From contig JAFXPK010000008.1 of NCBI GenBank assembly GCA_017527905.1, positions 1 through 34,299 on the forward strand: a DNA stretch of 34,299 nucleotides. The letters are read 5' to 3'. The notes under the pieces were generated by a model. It searched no databases. It was given only the letters and a program-made list of their open reading frames with translations, and had not been told where the DNA came from. Positions 1 through 7,242 of this stretch are shown here, piece by piece; within the stretch, counting starts at the first letter, position 1; every line of letters starts with the position of its first letter. The position numbers and the translations under genes are program-made. This DNA is from Paludibacteraceae bacterium (GTDB lineage Bacteria > Bacteroidota > Bacteroidia > Bacteroidales > Paludibacteraceae).

Positions 1-323
1 CATCACGAAGTCACTCCGTTCCTCATCTGCCTTAATGACATGCAGACAAAGCAGTTGAATCCAACAGAATATTATTATTTTATTCATGTGACAATCAGTT
101 ATCTTTAAATAAACAATAAGTTAGCCAACCATAAAGATAATCGTTTTGCAGAACATCAAGGTGCCTTATGACAAAAAATCGAAAAGGAATCCAACCTCCA
201 TCTCCGAACTCGTGGAACTCTGCATTTTTTTATGGCAAGTAATATTCAGATATAGTATTCAACACTAGCGTCCAATATGAGCAAGAAATTCAGGCATTTC
301 TGCCGCCATATCTGAAATAACGG
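1..323. other. non-coding left edge, A/T-rich
   Basis: I see no convincing gene here. The stretch is A/T-rich and its only long open frame is the antisense shadow of the next gene. It probably holds the upstream control region of the flavin reductase gene. A gene leaving the left edge on the minus strand cannot be excluded. Confidence 0.5.
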
Positions 324-331
324 TATCTTTG
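324..331 (+). promoter_or_regulatory. Bacteroidetes -7 box for the flavin reductase gene
   Basis: TATCTTTG matches the Bacteroidetes -7 consensus TAnnTTTG exactly and lies 23 bp before the start codon at 355. No good TTTG box is found at the usual 19-21 bp upstream; TTTC at 297-300 is 23 bp away, so the -33 half is weak. Confidence 0.55.
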
Positions 332-354
332 TCTACGAAACAAAGAAATCGAAG

Positions 355-948
355 ATGAAAGAACGGTTCAAACCAGGAACGATGATATATCCGGTGCCTG
401 CCGCACTGATTTCCTGCGGCAAGGACGAGGAGGAATACAACCTCTTTACGGCTAGTTGGACGGGCACGATATGCACGGACCCGCCCATGTGCTACGTTTC
501 CATCCGTCCGACCCGGCACTCCTACGAGATCATCAAACGCAACGGGGAGTTCGTCATCAACCTCACCAACGAGGCGCTCGCCTATGCGACCGATTGGTGT
601 GGCGTGCGTTCTGGCCGGGATTTCAATAAGTTCAAGGAAATGAAGCTCACCCCCGCACCGACGGAGGTCATCCATAGCGTGTTCGTCGAGGAGGCGCCCC
701 TCTCCATCGAGTGCAAGGTGGAGCAGATCGTCCCGCTCGGGTCGCACGACATGTTCATCGCCCGTGTGGTGAATGTTTTGGCGGACCGCCGGTACATGGA
801 CAATGAGACGGGTGCGTTCAAATTGTCGGAGGCGAAACTCATCGCCTACAATCATGGGCATTATTACAAGTTAGGGGAGATGATCGGCAAGTTCGGTTGG
901 AGCGTGCAGAAACCGCCCAAAGGGAAAGGAACTAAGCGCAAAAAATAG
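355..948 (+). CDS. flavin reductase-like FMN-binding split-barrel protein
   Basis: This 197-aa protein has the form of the flavin reductase-like domain family: an N-terminal PVPAALISCG strand, then LFTASWTGTICTDPPMCYVS, and the FVINLTNE segment that lines the flavin site. Members bind FMN and either reduce free flavin with NAD(P)H or act as small flavoproteins; the substrate cannot be told from sequence. The length is normal for the family. The tail is strongly basic (KPPKGKGTKRKK). It stands alone on the plus strand with a -7 box 23 bp ahead. The fold assignment is firm, the exact reaction is not. A 198-codon open frame on the opposite strand is a codon-bias shadow. Confidence 0.85.
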   Translation: MKERFKPGTMIYPVPAALISCGKDEEEYNLFTASWTGTICTDPPMCYVSIRPTRHSYEIIKRNGEFVINLTNEALAYATDWCGVRSGRDFNKFKEMKLTPAPTEVIHSVFVEEAPLSIECKVEQIVPLGSHDMFIARVVNVLADRRYMDNETGAFKLSEAKLIAYNHGHYYKLGEMIGKFGWSVQKPPKGKGTKRKK

Positions 949-986
949 GGCTGGGTTTACGAGCATCGAGACGCGCGACCCCCAAT

Positions 987-1044
987 TGACTACGTCGAAC
1001 TGACGTTTCTTAATTCATAACTGACTTCGTCGAACTGACGTTTC
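987..1044. repeat. two 23-bp direct repeats, each with an internal small palindrome
   Basis: Copies at 987-1009 and 1022-1044 differ at one base (tgac[t/t][a/t]cgtcgaac type core). Each contains CGTC-GAACT-GACG, a short inverted repeat. They follow the flavin reductase stop by about 40 bp. No gene overlaps them. They look like a dispersed intergenic repeat; I cannot tell whether they terminate or bind anything. Confidence 0.6.
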
Positions 1045-1062
1045 AAAATTATTAATTACCAT

Positions 1063-1155
1063 GTGTCGCCCTTTCAGGGCTCGGTTGCACCCTCCGTTTC
1101 ATGCACAGGGGTTTACACCCCTGCCTGGGGAATGTCGCCCCGTCGGGGCTTAGAT
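1063..1155. repeat. REP-like element of three hairpins
   Basis: Three inverted repeats lie in a row: GCCC/GGGC at 1068-1080, CAGGGGT/ACCCCTG at 1106-1123 and GCCCC/GGGGC at 1137-1149. The first and third are both preceded by TGTC. From memory this resembles a palindromic intergenic element scattered through Bacteroidales genomes that often produces spurious short ORFs, as it does here (1063-1245). It sits between the convergent 3' ends of the flavin reductase and phosphoesterase genes and could end both transcripts. Confidence 0.6.
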
Positions 1156-1192
1156 CGTGCGGGTCATGTGGCGATGCGTATCCCCCAAATTT

Positions 1193-1687
1193 TTAACAGT
1201 TCATTTCAATCACTTCCAAGTCCCGGATGTCCGAGCCATCGATGACGAAACGCATCAGTGTGCGCACCTGATGGAACCCGTAGGTGCCTGCGGCGCCGGG
1301 GTTTAGGCAGAGCATCTGCCTCGTCGGGTCATACTGCGCCTTGAGGATGTGGGAATGCCCGCAAACAAACAGTTTAGGTTTCAACAGATTCAAGCGGTTG
1401 GTGATGCCCGGCGCATACTTGCCGGGGTATCCGCCGATGTGCGTCATCAAGACGTTCACCTCTTCGCAGCGGAACGACTCCTCTTTCTTCAGGAACTTGC
1501 GGAGGTCCTGCCCGTCGATGTTGCCGACCACCGCACGCAAGGTCTTGCCCAACGATTCAAGCTTCTCGTAGAGCTCCAATCCGCCGATGTCACCCGCATG
1601 CCAGATCTCGTCACATTTCTCGAAATACTTCGCATAGCGGTCATCCCAGCATGAATGCGTGTCAGACAGTAGGCCAATCGTCACCAT
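1193..1687 (-). CDS. YfcE/MJ0936-type metallophosphoesterase
   Basis: This 164-aa calcineurin-like phosphoesterase shows all metal-binding motifs in order: SDTH (Asp9, His11), GDIGG (Asp33), GNID (Asn56), THIGG (His83) and CGHSH (His111, His113). Family members hydrolyse phosphodiesters or phosphomonoesters with two Mn/Fe/Ni ions; the physiological substrate is usually unknown. The length is typical of the small YfcE/MJ0936 group. Its start codon lies inside the 3' end of the upstream membrane-protein gene (26 bp overlap), so translation is probably coupled. It is the last gene of a three-gene run behind the DUF4954 gene. Confidence 0.9.
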   Translation of the reverse strand: MVTIGLLSDTHSCWDDRYAKYFEKCDEIWHAGDIGGLELYEKLESLGKTLRAVVGNIDGQDLRKFLKKEESFRCEEVNVLMTHIGGYPGKYAPGITNRLNLLKPKLFVCGHSHILKAQYDPTRQMLCLNPGAAGTYGFHQVRTLMRFVIDGSDIRDLEVIEMNC

Positions 1688-2288
1688 CGGTAAAATCCAA
1701 TACTTTATTCTTCAAGAGGGCTTGTTTCACGTAGTCGCAGAAAGGGACTTGGTAGATCTTGCTGAGCAGGTTGCCCAACTTCACAATCTCGGCGACAGCC
1801 CTGAAATCACTGGCGGAGACGAACGATACGAACGTGTTGTCCGGCTTGACGAAGCGCAGGTCATAGACGTGCTCCTCCACATGACGGTTCATGAGGAAGC
1901 CGAACTGGTATTCGAAGTTCTTGTCGTACTTCTGGAAGGCGATGAACTTATACCCGTCCAACACAAGGGGCTTCCACTCGCCCCTGCGGAACGATAGGAA
2001 CTGTGCCCCTCGGAAGTAGGCTTTCTTCTCAGGATCGAAGCAGGTGATCCGCCTCGTGGAAAGGAGAAAGAAGCCAGCGATGGAAAGCAACACCATCAAT
2101 GGGAACTCAAATTTGAGGAACTCGACGATGATTGTCCCCCAAGGCTTGAAGATATCGATTGTCAAGCTGTAGTATAACTTACAGATAAACAAAGACAATG
2201 CTCCCATCAAGAGTATGAATCCTATCGCGACAACCACTGTAGGGAAGTAGCTGCCCGAATTGACCTCTATCACTTTCCTCTCTTCCAT
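1662..2288 (-). CDS. membrane protein of unknown function, two N-terminal helices
   Basis: I do not recognise this 208-aa protein. Two hydrophobic stretches (about residues 15-39 and 61-77) should anchor it in the inner membrane, leaving a C-terminal domain of about 130 residues, rich in aromatic and basic residues, probably in the cytoplasm. The start overlaps the stop of the DUF4954 gene (TAATG arrangement) and the end overlaps the phosphoesterase start by 26 bp, so all three are probably made together. It could be a YcxB-like membrane protein, but I see no motif that settles it. Confidence 0.7.
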   Translation of the reverse strand: MEERKVIEVNSGSYFPTVVVAIGFILLMGALSLFICKLYYSLTIDIFKPWGTIIVEFLKFEFPLMVLLSIAGFFLLSTRRITCFDPEKKAYFRGAQFLSFRRGEWKPLVLDGYKFIAFQKYDKNFEYQFGFLMNRHVEEHVYDLRFVKPDNTFVSFVSASDFRAVAEIVKLGNLLSKIYQVPFCDYVKQALLKNKVLDFTDGDDWPTV

Positions 2289-4276
2289 TATTTTATGTTT
2301 TTAATTCTATCAATCAGCTCGTTACCAAGGGCTTCCTTGGCGGCGATGTGCTTCTGCACCTCTATCACGAATGGGTTCTCGTCGAATGCGCCACGCACGT
2401 TCTCGAAGTCTTTCTGCCTGCGGAGATCACCACCATCCACACCGAAACCGGTCTGTACCGTCAGCGTGAACTCCTTCTTGGCATCCTCGTAGAGGGTCTT
2501 GTCGAGGGAGATGACCGCAGTCTTCCAATCCTCCACCAACTTGATGATGTCCTCGACCGTGATCTCGTCGATTGTCTTGTTCAGACGCTTCTGGATCTTG
2601 TCGATGGCCCACGTCCACTCCAAGGTGTAGTAGTTCTTATGCAGGTTGATGAAGTCGTTGTTCAGATCTGTCACGGAAGCGTATTGCTTGTTCTCCACCT
2701 TCTTGATGATATCCTCGACGCAGTGCTTAGGTGCGATCAGACCGGAGATGTCCAGCCACTCGCCCAAACCGTCCTGCACGTCTGGCTTCAGACGCTCGCG
2801 GATTTCTTGTATATTCTTGAACTTAGTGATTTCCAACCGTTTGATGATGGAGTTGCCCAAGAACTTGCAGATGGCGGTGTCGTACAGTTTCATACCCTTT
2901 ACCAGGGAAGTGCGTTTGATGCGGGTGTTGTGGTAGTAGTAGCGGTCGCACTCCTCGCCGGAGAGTTTCTTCAGAGACTCCAACGCCTCGATACCGTTCA
3001 TCATCTTTTGGATGGTGTATGGGCTCAACAGGTTGAAGTTAATCTGATCCAGCTTGTCCGGGTCGGTACGGCGGTCACGTTTCGGCCACTTCTGCGCATC
3101 ACGGATGGTTCCGACGCTTCGGAGGTTGGCGGCTGGCACCAACAAGGTCTCGTTGGAGTTCTCTATCATGTAGGAGAACGGAAGGTCCGTTGTGTCCGGA
3201 TGGGTGGTGTGGCGTCCCATAATCAATGTGAAAGCTCCGATCTTGGCTGGCCACAGCACGTAGGAGTCGCTCGTGGTCTTCGAACCACGCTCCACGACAC
3301 CTTGGTGGATAGGACCCAGCTTATACATGTGGTTGCTCTGGTTGCTTCCCGAACCGGCGTTCAGGAAGGAGAACATACCAGCGATCAACAAGCTGGACTT
3401 ATGGTGCGTAACAGTGAATGGTCCTGCGAAGACGGAGGCCGCCTCACCGTGGAATCCTTGGCAGTTGGAGAAGAAGAGGGTGTCCGTAGCGGAGTACTGC
3501 TTGCCGATCTGGCAGGCCTGGCCTACGAAGCAACGGTCGATCATCGCCCCCTCGGTGATCTCGCTGCCGGAGGAGATGATGAAGTTGCGCGCCATCACGT
3601 GCGTGCCCAACTTCACAGGAGCGTATTGGTTACCGTTCACGCTACCGTTGAGCAACTCAGCGCAACCGTCCGCCTCCGTGCAGTCGCCGAACTTCACGTT
3701 CACGATCTTCCCGCAGTTGCGGATCATGACGGAGTGGCCGATGTGCCCCATGTCCGAAGAGATGCTTTCGGTATATTTAGCCGCCAATTCCTGAAGGTTG
3801 TGTGTCAGCTCCGGGCGGTGGCGGTAGAGCGCCATCATGTAGGCGGTATGGGCGGAGAGCAGGTCGAAGATAGGCACCTCACGTCCGCCGCCCTCGTTCA
3901 AGGCGGCGACCATGGTTCCGTTACCAAACGAACTCTTCTCCGTCACCGTCATCATGTCCACGTTCTCGATGTACGAATCGTCACCGATCTCGTAGTTGGC
4001 GATGTAATTGCCCACACGTCCGATGTAGACGTTGTCGCCCACGACGCAGTTGTGGAGCGTGGCGTTCGTGATGCCCGAATGGCGGGATATGCCACCCTCC
4101 AGATTGTATGTTTTATCGAAGGCTCCCATCCTGATCTGTCCCGTGAAGATGGTGAATCGAACCCTCGTGGCGTCAAAGCTATTCGTCACTTGAATGTTGT
4201 CCCAATCGTCCGCGTTACAGCCTTGTGATCTCAGCGTCTCAATCTCAGGAGCGGTCAGTTTTCTATATTTCCCCAT
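2288..4276 (-). CDS. DUF4954 family protein with left-handed beta-helix repeats
   Basis: The 662-aa length and sequence fit the Bacteroidetes DUF4954 family. The N-terminal half (about residues 60-380) is full of hexapeptide-type turns such as CVVGDNVYIG, IENVDM and CFVGQACQIG, the pattern of a left-handed beta-helix seen in acyl- and nucleotidyltransferases of the LpxA/GlmU type. The C-terminal 250 residues are helical and charged. The family is thought to act on nucleotide-sugar or acyl substrates by fold analogy only; no reaction is established to my knowledge. It is 59 bp downstream of hflX with the hflX terminator between, so it needs read-through or its own promoter. A 626-codon ORF on the opposite strand is a shadow. 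Confidence 0.85.
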   Translation of the reverse strand: MGKYRKLTAPEIETLRSQGCNADDWDNIQVTNSFDATRVRFTIFTGQIRMGAFDKTYNLEGGISRHSGITNATLHNCVVGDNVYIGRVGNYIANYEIGDDSYIENVDMMTVTEKSSFGNGTMVAALNEGGGREVPIFDLLSAHTAYMMALYRHRPELTHNLQELAAKYTESISSDMGHIGHSVMIRNCGKIVNVKFGDCTEADGCAELLNGSVNGNQYAPVKLGTHVMARNFIISSGSEITEGAMIDRCFVGQACQIGKQYSATDTLFFSNCQGFHGEAASVFAGPFTVTHHKSSLLIAGMFSFLNAGSGSNQSNHMYKLGPIHQGVVERGSKTTSDSYVLWPAKIGAFTLIMGRHTTHPDTTDLPFSYMIENSNETLLVPAANLRSVGTIRDAQKWPKRDRRTDPDKLDQINFNLLSPYTIQKMMNGIEALESLKKLSGEECDRYYYHNTRIKRTSLVKGMKLYDTAICKFLGNSIIKRLEITKFKNIQEIRERLKPDVQDGLGEWLDISGLIAPKHCVEDIIKKVENKQYASVTDLNNDFINLHKNYYTLEWTWAIDKIQKRLNKTIDEITVEDIIKLVEDWKTAVISLDKTLYEDAKKEFTLTVQTGFGVDGGDLRRQKDFENVRGAFDENPFVIEVQKHIAAKEALGNELIDRIKNIK

Positions 4277-4310
4277 ACTATTATTCTTTTAGTTCTTAAT
4301 AATCTAATTC

Positions 4311-4351
4311 AAAAAAAGAGGAGGAGATAGCCTCTCTATTCTATCTCCTCC
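4311..4351 (-). terminator. intrinsic terminator whose stem overlaps the last hflX codons
   Basis: Read on the minus strand, an 11-bp stem (core GAGGAGATAG / CTATCTCCTC) encloses a 10-nt loop and is followed by CTC-less-than-one-turn and seven T residues (4317-4311). The upstream arm (4341-4351) codes for the final hflX residues and the stop codon lies at the loop edge. Confidence 0.8.
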
Positions 4352-5577
4352 GCGTTGTCGTCATATTTTTGATAAATAAAATCGTTGTAAGGGAATCTGG
4401 TTACGTGAATCTCCTTCACTTTGTTGTAGAGTAGTGTCTTCAACTCCTCCAGATTCGTCTTGTCCTTGGCTGAGATGAAGATGCAGTTCTCATGCATCTT
4501 CGACATCCAGGTTTTCTTCAGTTCTTCCAGACTGATGTTCTCCCGCGTCATCGGTGTGAGGTCGTCCTCCTCCTTCGGTGTGTAGGTGAAGGCGTCGATC
4601 TTATTGAAGACCAGGATTGTCGGCTTGTCCGCCGAGTTGATGTCCTTCAGTGTCTTCTCCACCACGGCGATTTGGTCCTCGAAGTTCGGGTGGGAGATGT
4701 CCACCACGTGCACCAGCAGGTCCGCCTCCCGCACCTCGTCCAGCGTCGACTTGAAGGACTCCACCAGGTCTGTCGGCAACTTGCGGATGAACCCTACCGT
4801 GTCCGTCAGCAGGAAAGGCAGGTTCTCGATGATCACCTTGCGCACGGTGGTGTCCAACGTCGCGAAGAGTTTGTTCTCCGCGAAGACGTCCGACTTGCTG
4901 AGCGTGTTCATGATCGTGGATTTTCCCACGTTCGTATAGCCGACCAGTGCGACACGCACCATCTTGCCGCGGTTCTTCCGCTGGGTGGTCTTCTGCTTGT
5001 CGATGGATATTAGTTCCTCCTTGAGCAGGGATATCTTCGTGAGGATGATACGACGGTCGGTCTCGATCTGGGTCTCACCCGGACCACGCATACCGATACC
5101 GCCTCGTTGACGTTCGAGGTGGGTCCACATACCCGTCAGGCGGGGCAGCAAGTATTTGTATTGCGCCAGCTCCACCTGCGTCTTGGCGTGGGCGGTCTGT
5201 GCCCGCTTGGCGAAGATGTCCAGGATGAGGCTGGTACGGTCGAGGATCTTCACGCCCAACTCCTTCTCGATGTTGCGGAGTTGCTTCGGGGAGAGCTCGT
5301 CGTCGAAGAGCACGAGACCGATTTCATTCTCCGTCTCCTCCTGCTCTTTGACGTAGTTCTTGATCTCCTCCAGCTTGCCGGGGCCGACGAACGTGTTAGA
5401 GTTCGGACCATCCACCCGTTGGAAGAAGGTCTTCACAGGGTGTGCGCCCGCCGTCTCCGCGAGGAAGGCGAGCTCGTCCATGTACTCCTTCGCTTTCTGC
5501 TCGTTCTGCTGGGGCGTGATCAGTCCGACCAGGACCGCCTGCTCCTCGTATATCTCAGTTTTTACGATCTGTCCCAT
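4336..5577 (-). CDS. hflX: ribosome-associated GTPase HflX
   Basis: HflX is a GTPase that binds the 50S subunit and splits stalled or heat-damaged 70S ribosomes. The 413-aa protein has the N-terminal HflX subdomain, the family-specific glycine-rich RGGIGMRGPGETQ (158-170), then the G domain: G1 GYTNVGKS (213-220), G3 DTVG (259-262) and G4 NKID (325-328). It begins 4 bp after the recA stop, so the two are one transcription unit. An intrinsic terminator overlaps its 3' end. Length and all motifs are normal. Confidence 0.96.
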   Translation of the reverse strand: MGQIVKTEIYEEQAVLVGLITPQQNEQKAKEYMDELAFLAETAGAHPVKTFFQRVDGPNSNTFVGPGKLEEIKNYVKEQEETENEIGLVLFDDELSPKQLRNIEKELGVKILDRTSLILDIFAKRAQTAHAKTQVELAQYKYLLPRLTGMWTHLERQRGGIGMRGPGETQIETDRRIILTKISLLKEELISIDKQKTTQRKNRGKMVRVALVGYTNVGKSTIMNTLSKSDVFAENKLFATLDTTVRKVIIENLPFLLTDTVGFIRKLPTDLVESFKSTLDEVREADLLVHVVDISHPNFEDQIAVVEKTLKDINSADKPTILVFNKIDAFTYTPKEEDDLTPMTRENISLEELKKTWMSKMHENCIFISAKDKTNLEELKTLLYNKVKEIHVTRFPYNDFIYQKYDDNAEEIE

Positions 5578-5581
5578 CTAA

Positions 5582-6595
5582 TCAATTATTCGCTTTCTTA
5601 GCCGCCTCGCGCACTTTCTGCTCGATTTCATCGGCCAATTCAGGATTGTCGCGCAACAAGTCTTTCGTGGCGTCGCGTCCTTGCGCCAGCTTCGTGTCGC
5701 CGTAGCTGAACCACGAACCGCTCTTCTTGATGATGCCGAATTCAACACCCATGTCGATCAGCTCACCGATCTTAGAGATACCCTCGCCGAACATGATGTC
5801 GAACTCCGCCTTCTTGAACGGAGGCGCCACTTTGTTCTTCACCACCTTCACACGGGTCTGGTTACCAATCACGTTCTCGCCGTCCTTGAGCTGACCGATT
5901 CGACGGATGTCGAGGCGGACGGAAGCGTAGAACTTCAGGGCGTTACCACCCGTTGTCGTCTCAGGGTTGCCGAACATGACACCGATCTTCTCGCGCAATT
6001 GGTTGATGAAGATGCAGGTGGTGTTCGTCTTGTTGATCGTACCCGTCAGTTTCCTCAGGGCTTGGGACATCAAACGGGCTTGCAGACCCATCTTGGAGTC
6101 ACCCATGTCGCCCTCGATCTCCGCCTTAGGCGTCAATGCTGCCACAGAGTCGATCACGACGATGTCCAATGCGGAGGAGCGGATCAGTTGGTCCGCGATC
6201 TCCAGCGCTTGCTCACCGTTGTCCGGTTGGGAGATCAGTAGGTTGGAGACATCCACGCCCAGTTTCTCCGCATAGAAGCGGTCGAAGGCGTGTTCCGCGT
6301 CGATGATGGCGGCGATGCCACCGTTCTTTTGTGCCTGAGCGATCGCATGGATGGCAAGCGTAGTCTTACCTGACGACTCAGGACCGAATATTTCAATGAC
6401 CCTACCTCTCGGGTATCCACCGACACCCAATGCGAGGTCTAAGCCAATAGATCCAGTTGAAATCACAGGTATTTCTTCAATTTTGTTGTCGCCCATCTTC
6501 ATGATGGTGCCCTTTCCATGGTCTTTTTCAATCTTTTCCATCGCTAGCTGCAAAGCCTTCAGCTTCTCGCTCGATGGTTGAATTCCTTCTGCCAT
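5582..6595 (-). CDS. recA: RecA recombinase
   Basis: RecA forms the ATP-dependent filament on single-stranded DNA for homologous recombination and stimulates LexA-type self-cleavage. The 337-aa protein has Walker A GPESSGKT (71-78), Walker B VVID (146-149), loop L1 around [10 protein letters not shown], the loop L2 region [10 protein letters not shown] and a short acidic-to-basic tail. It is slightly shorter than E. coli RecA, as usual in Bacteroidetes. Downstream hflX follows after 4 bp. Upstream lies a 50-bp promoter-like repeat (6625-6674) that is found again before the neighbouring nucleotidyltransferase gene. Confidence 0.98.
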   Translation of the reverse strand: MAEGIQPSSEKLKALQLAMEKIEKDHGKGTIMKMGDNKIEEIPVISTGSIGLDLALGVGGYPRGRVIEIFGPESSGKTTLAIHAIAQAQKNGGIAAIIDAEHAFDRFYAEKLGVDVSNLLISQPDNGEQALEIADQLIRSSALDIVVIDSVAALTPKAEIEGDMGDSKMGLQARLMSQALRKLTGTINKTNTTCIFINQLREKIGVMFGNPETTTGGNALKFYASVRLDIRRIGQLKDGENVIGNQTRVKVVKNKVAPPFKKAEFDIMFGEGISKIGELIDMGVEFGIIKKSGSWFSYGDTKLAQGRDATKDLLRDNPELADEIEQKVREAAKKANN

Positions 6596-6624
6596 TTTTC
6601 CTATTTTTTAAAATTTACATTGCT

Positions 6625-6674
6625 ACAAATTTATACAAAAAATCATGATTCCGCACACGACATGTGTTTTTTTT
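6625..6674 (-). promoter_or_regulatory. recA promoter, copy A of a 50-bp duplicated element
   Basis: On the minus strand the element contains TAAATTTG (6633-6626), an exact TAnnTTTG -7 box 31 bp before the recA start, a perfect 10-bp palindrome AATCATGATT (6641-6650) just upstream of it, and CACATGTCGTGTG (6654-6666) with CACA/TGTG arms. It is identical at 48 of 50 positions to 7113-7162. A clear -33 box is not visible. Confidence 0.65.
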
Positions 6675-6771
6675 AATCCGATTGGTTATCTCTTGGTTGT
6701 CTTGTCCTTGCAGAGTGTCAGGGACGGGAAATAGTCTTTCCATTATTGTCGGAGAGGGTGCGACAAAACAA

Positions 6772-7092
6772 TTAGGCAATTAAAATTTTTTCTTGTTCGA
6801 CATTCTTGTAAAAGGGGGTGAAACTATTGCTTTCCCATTCGTTTTTTGTATATAAAACAGGGATAATCATCTCACCCAACTCCCATCCAAGGGATGTGAT
6901 GGGATATGTGACGTTGTCGTAATCAGACTGGTCGATTTGCGGTTTGTCCAAGATAATCAAGACATCCCAATCAGAGTCGACTGAGGCTTCTCCTCTGGCT
7001 CTCGATCCGTACAAATAGACATGAGAAATACCTGAGAGATTGTGTTTTACGACCTCCCTGATCCGCCTCATTATTTCTTCCCTTGTACGCAT
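6772..7092 (-). CDS. orphan MNT-type nucleotidyltransferase
   Basis: This 106-aa protein is a minimal nucleotidyltransferase of the pol-beta superfamily: GSRARGEASVDSDWD gives the GS-x10-DxD signature (Gly29, Ser30, Asp41, Asp43). Such MNT proteins usually act as antitoxins that AMPylate a HEPN toxin encoded next door, but no HEPN-like gene lies on either side. The gene stands alone between recA and the radical SAM gene and has in front of it an almost exact copy of the recA promoter element. It could be a remnant of a MNT-HEPN pair or act on another target. Confidence 0.85.
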   Translation of the reverse strand: MRTREEIMRRIREVVKHNLSGISHVYLYGSRARGEASVDSDWDVLIILDKPQIDQSDYDNVTYPITSLGWELGEMIIPVLYTKNEWESNSFTPFYKNVEQEKILIA

Positions 7093-7112
7093 AACGTCAC
7101 TTTATAGTCTAC

Positions 7113-7162
7113 ACAAATTTATACAAAAAATCATGATTCCGCATACGACTTGTGTTTTTTTT
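7113..7162 (-). repeat. copy B of the 50-bp recA promoter element, in front of the MNT gene
   Basis: 48 of 50 bases match 6625-6674 in the same orientation. It has the same TAAATTTG -7 box (7121-7114), the AATCATGATT palindrome and the T-run. The -7 box ends 22 bp upstream of the MNT start codon. The two differences fall in the CACA/TGTG-like part, which is less symmetric in this copy. Confidence 0.7.
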
Positions 7163-7205
7163 ATCTTTCCCAACAAACCTCCTCAACCATATATAGTTAG
7201 CCCTC

Positions 7206-7239
7206 AAATAGTAAATCGTAAATAGCTAAATAGTAAATC
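7206..7239. repeat. 12-bp direct repeat pair, A/T-rich
   Basis: AAATAGTAAATC occurs at 7206-7217 and 7228-7239, with a partial copy between. It lies just past the stop codon of the radical SAM gene. Low-complexity repeats of this kind are common between genes in Bacteroidales. Confidence 0.5.
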
Positions 7240-7242
7240 CCG

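Noticed and set aside
265..861. 198-codon frame opposite the flavin reductase gene
   Set aside because: It is the antisense shadow of a gene with clear domain motifs.
1063..1245. Short ORF (60 codons) in the three-hairpin repeat
   Set aside because: The frame follows palindromic repeat sequence, which gives such spurious ORFs.
2348..4228. Long open frame (626 codons) on the strand opposite the DUF4954 gene
   Set aside because: The composition is what a codon-biased gene gives in an antisense frame; no motif, no start context, and the DUF4954 frame has family similarity over its full length.
6772..7225. MNT-HEPN toxin-antitoxin pair
   Set aside because: No HEPN-like reading frame lies on either side of the MNT gene on either strand.
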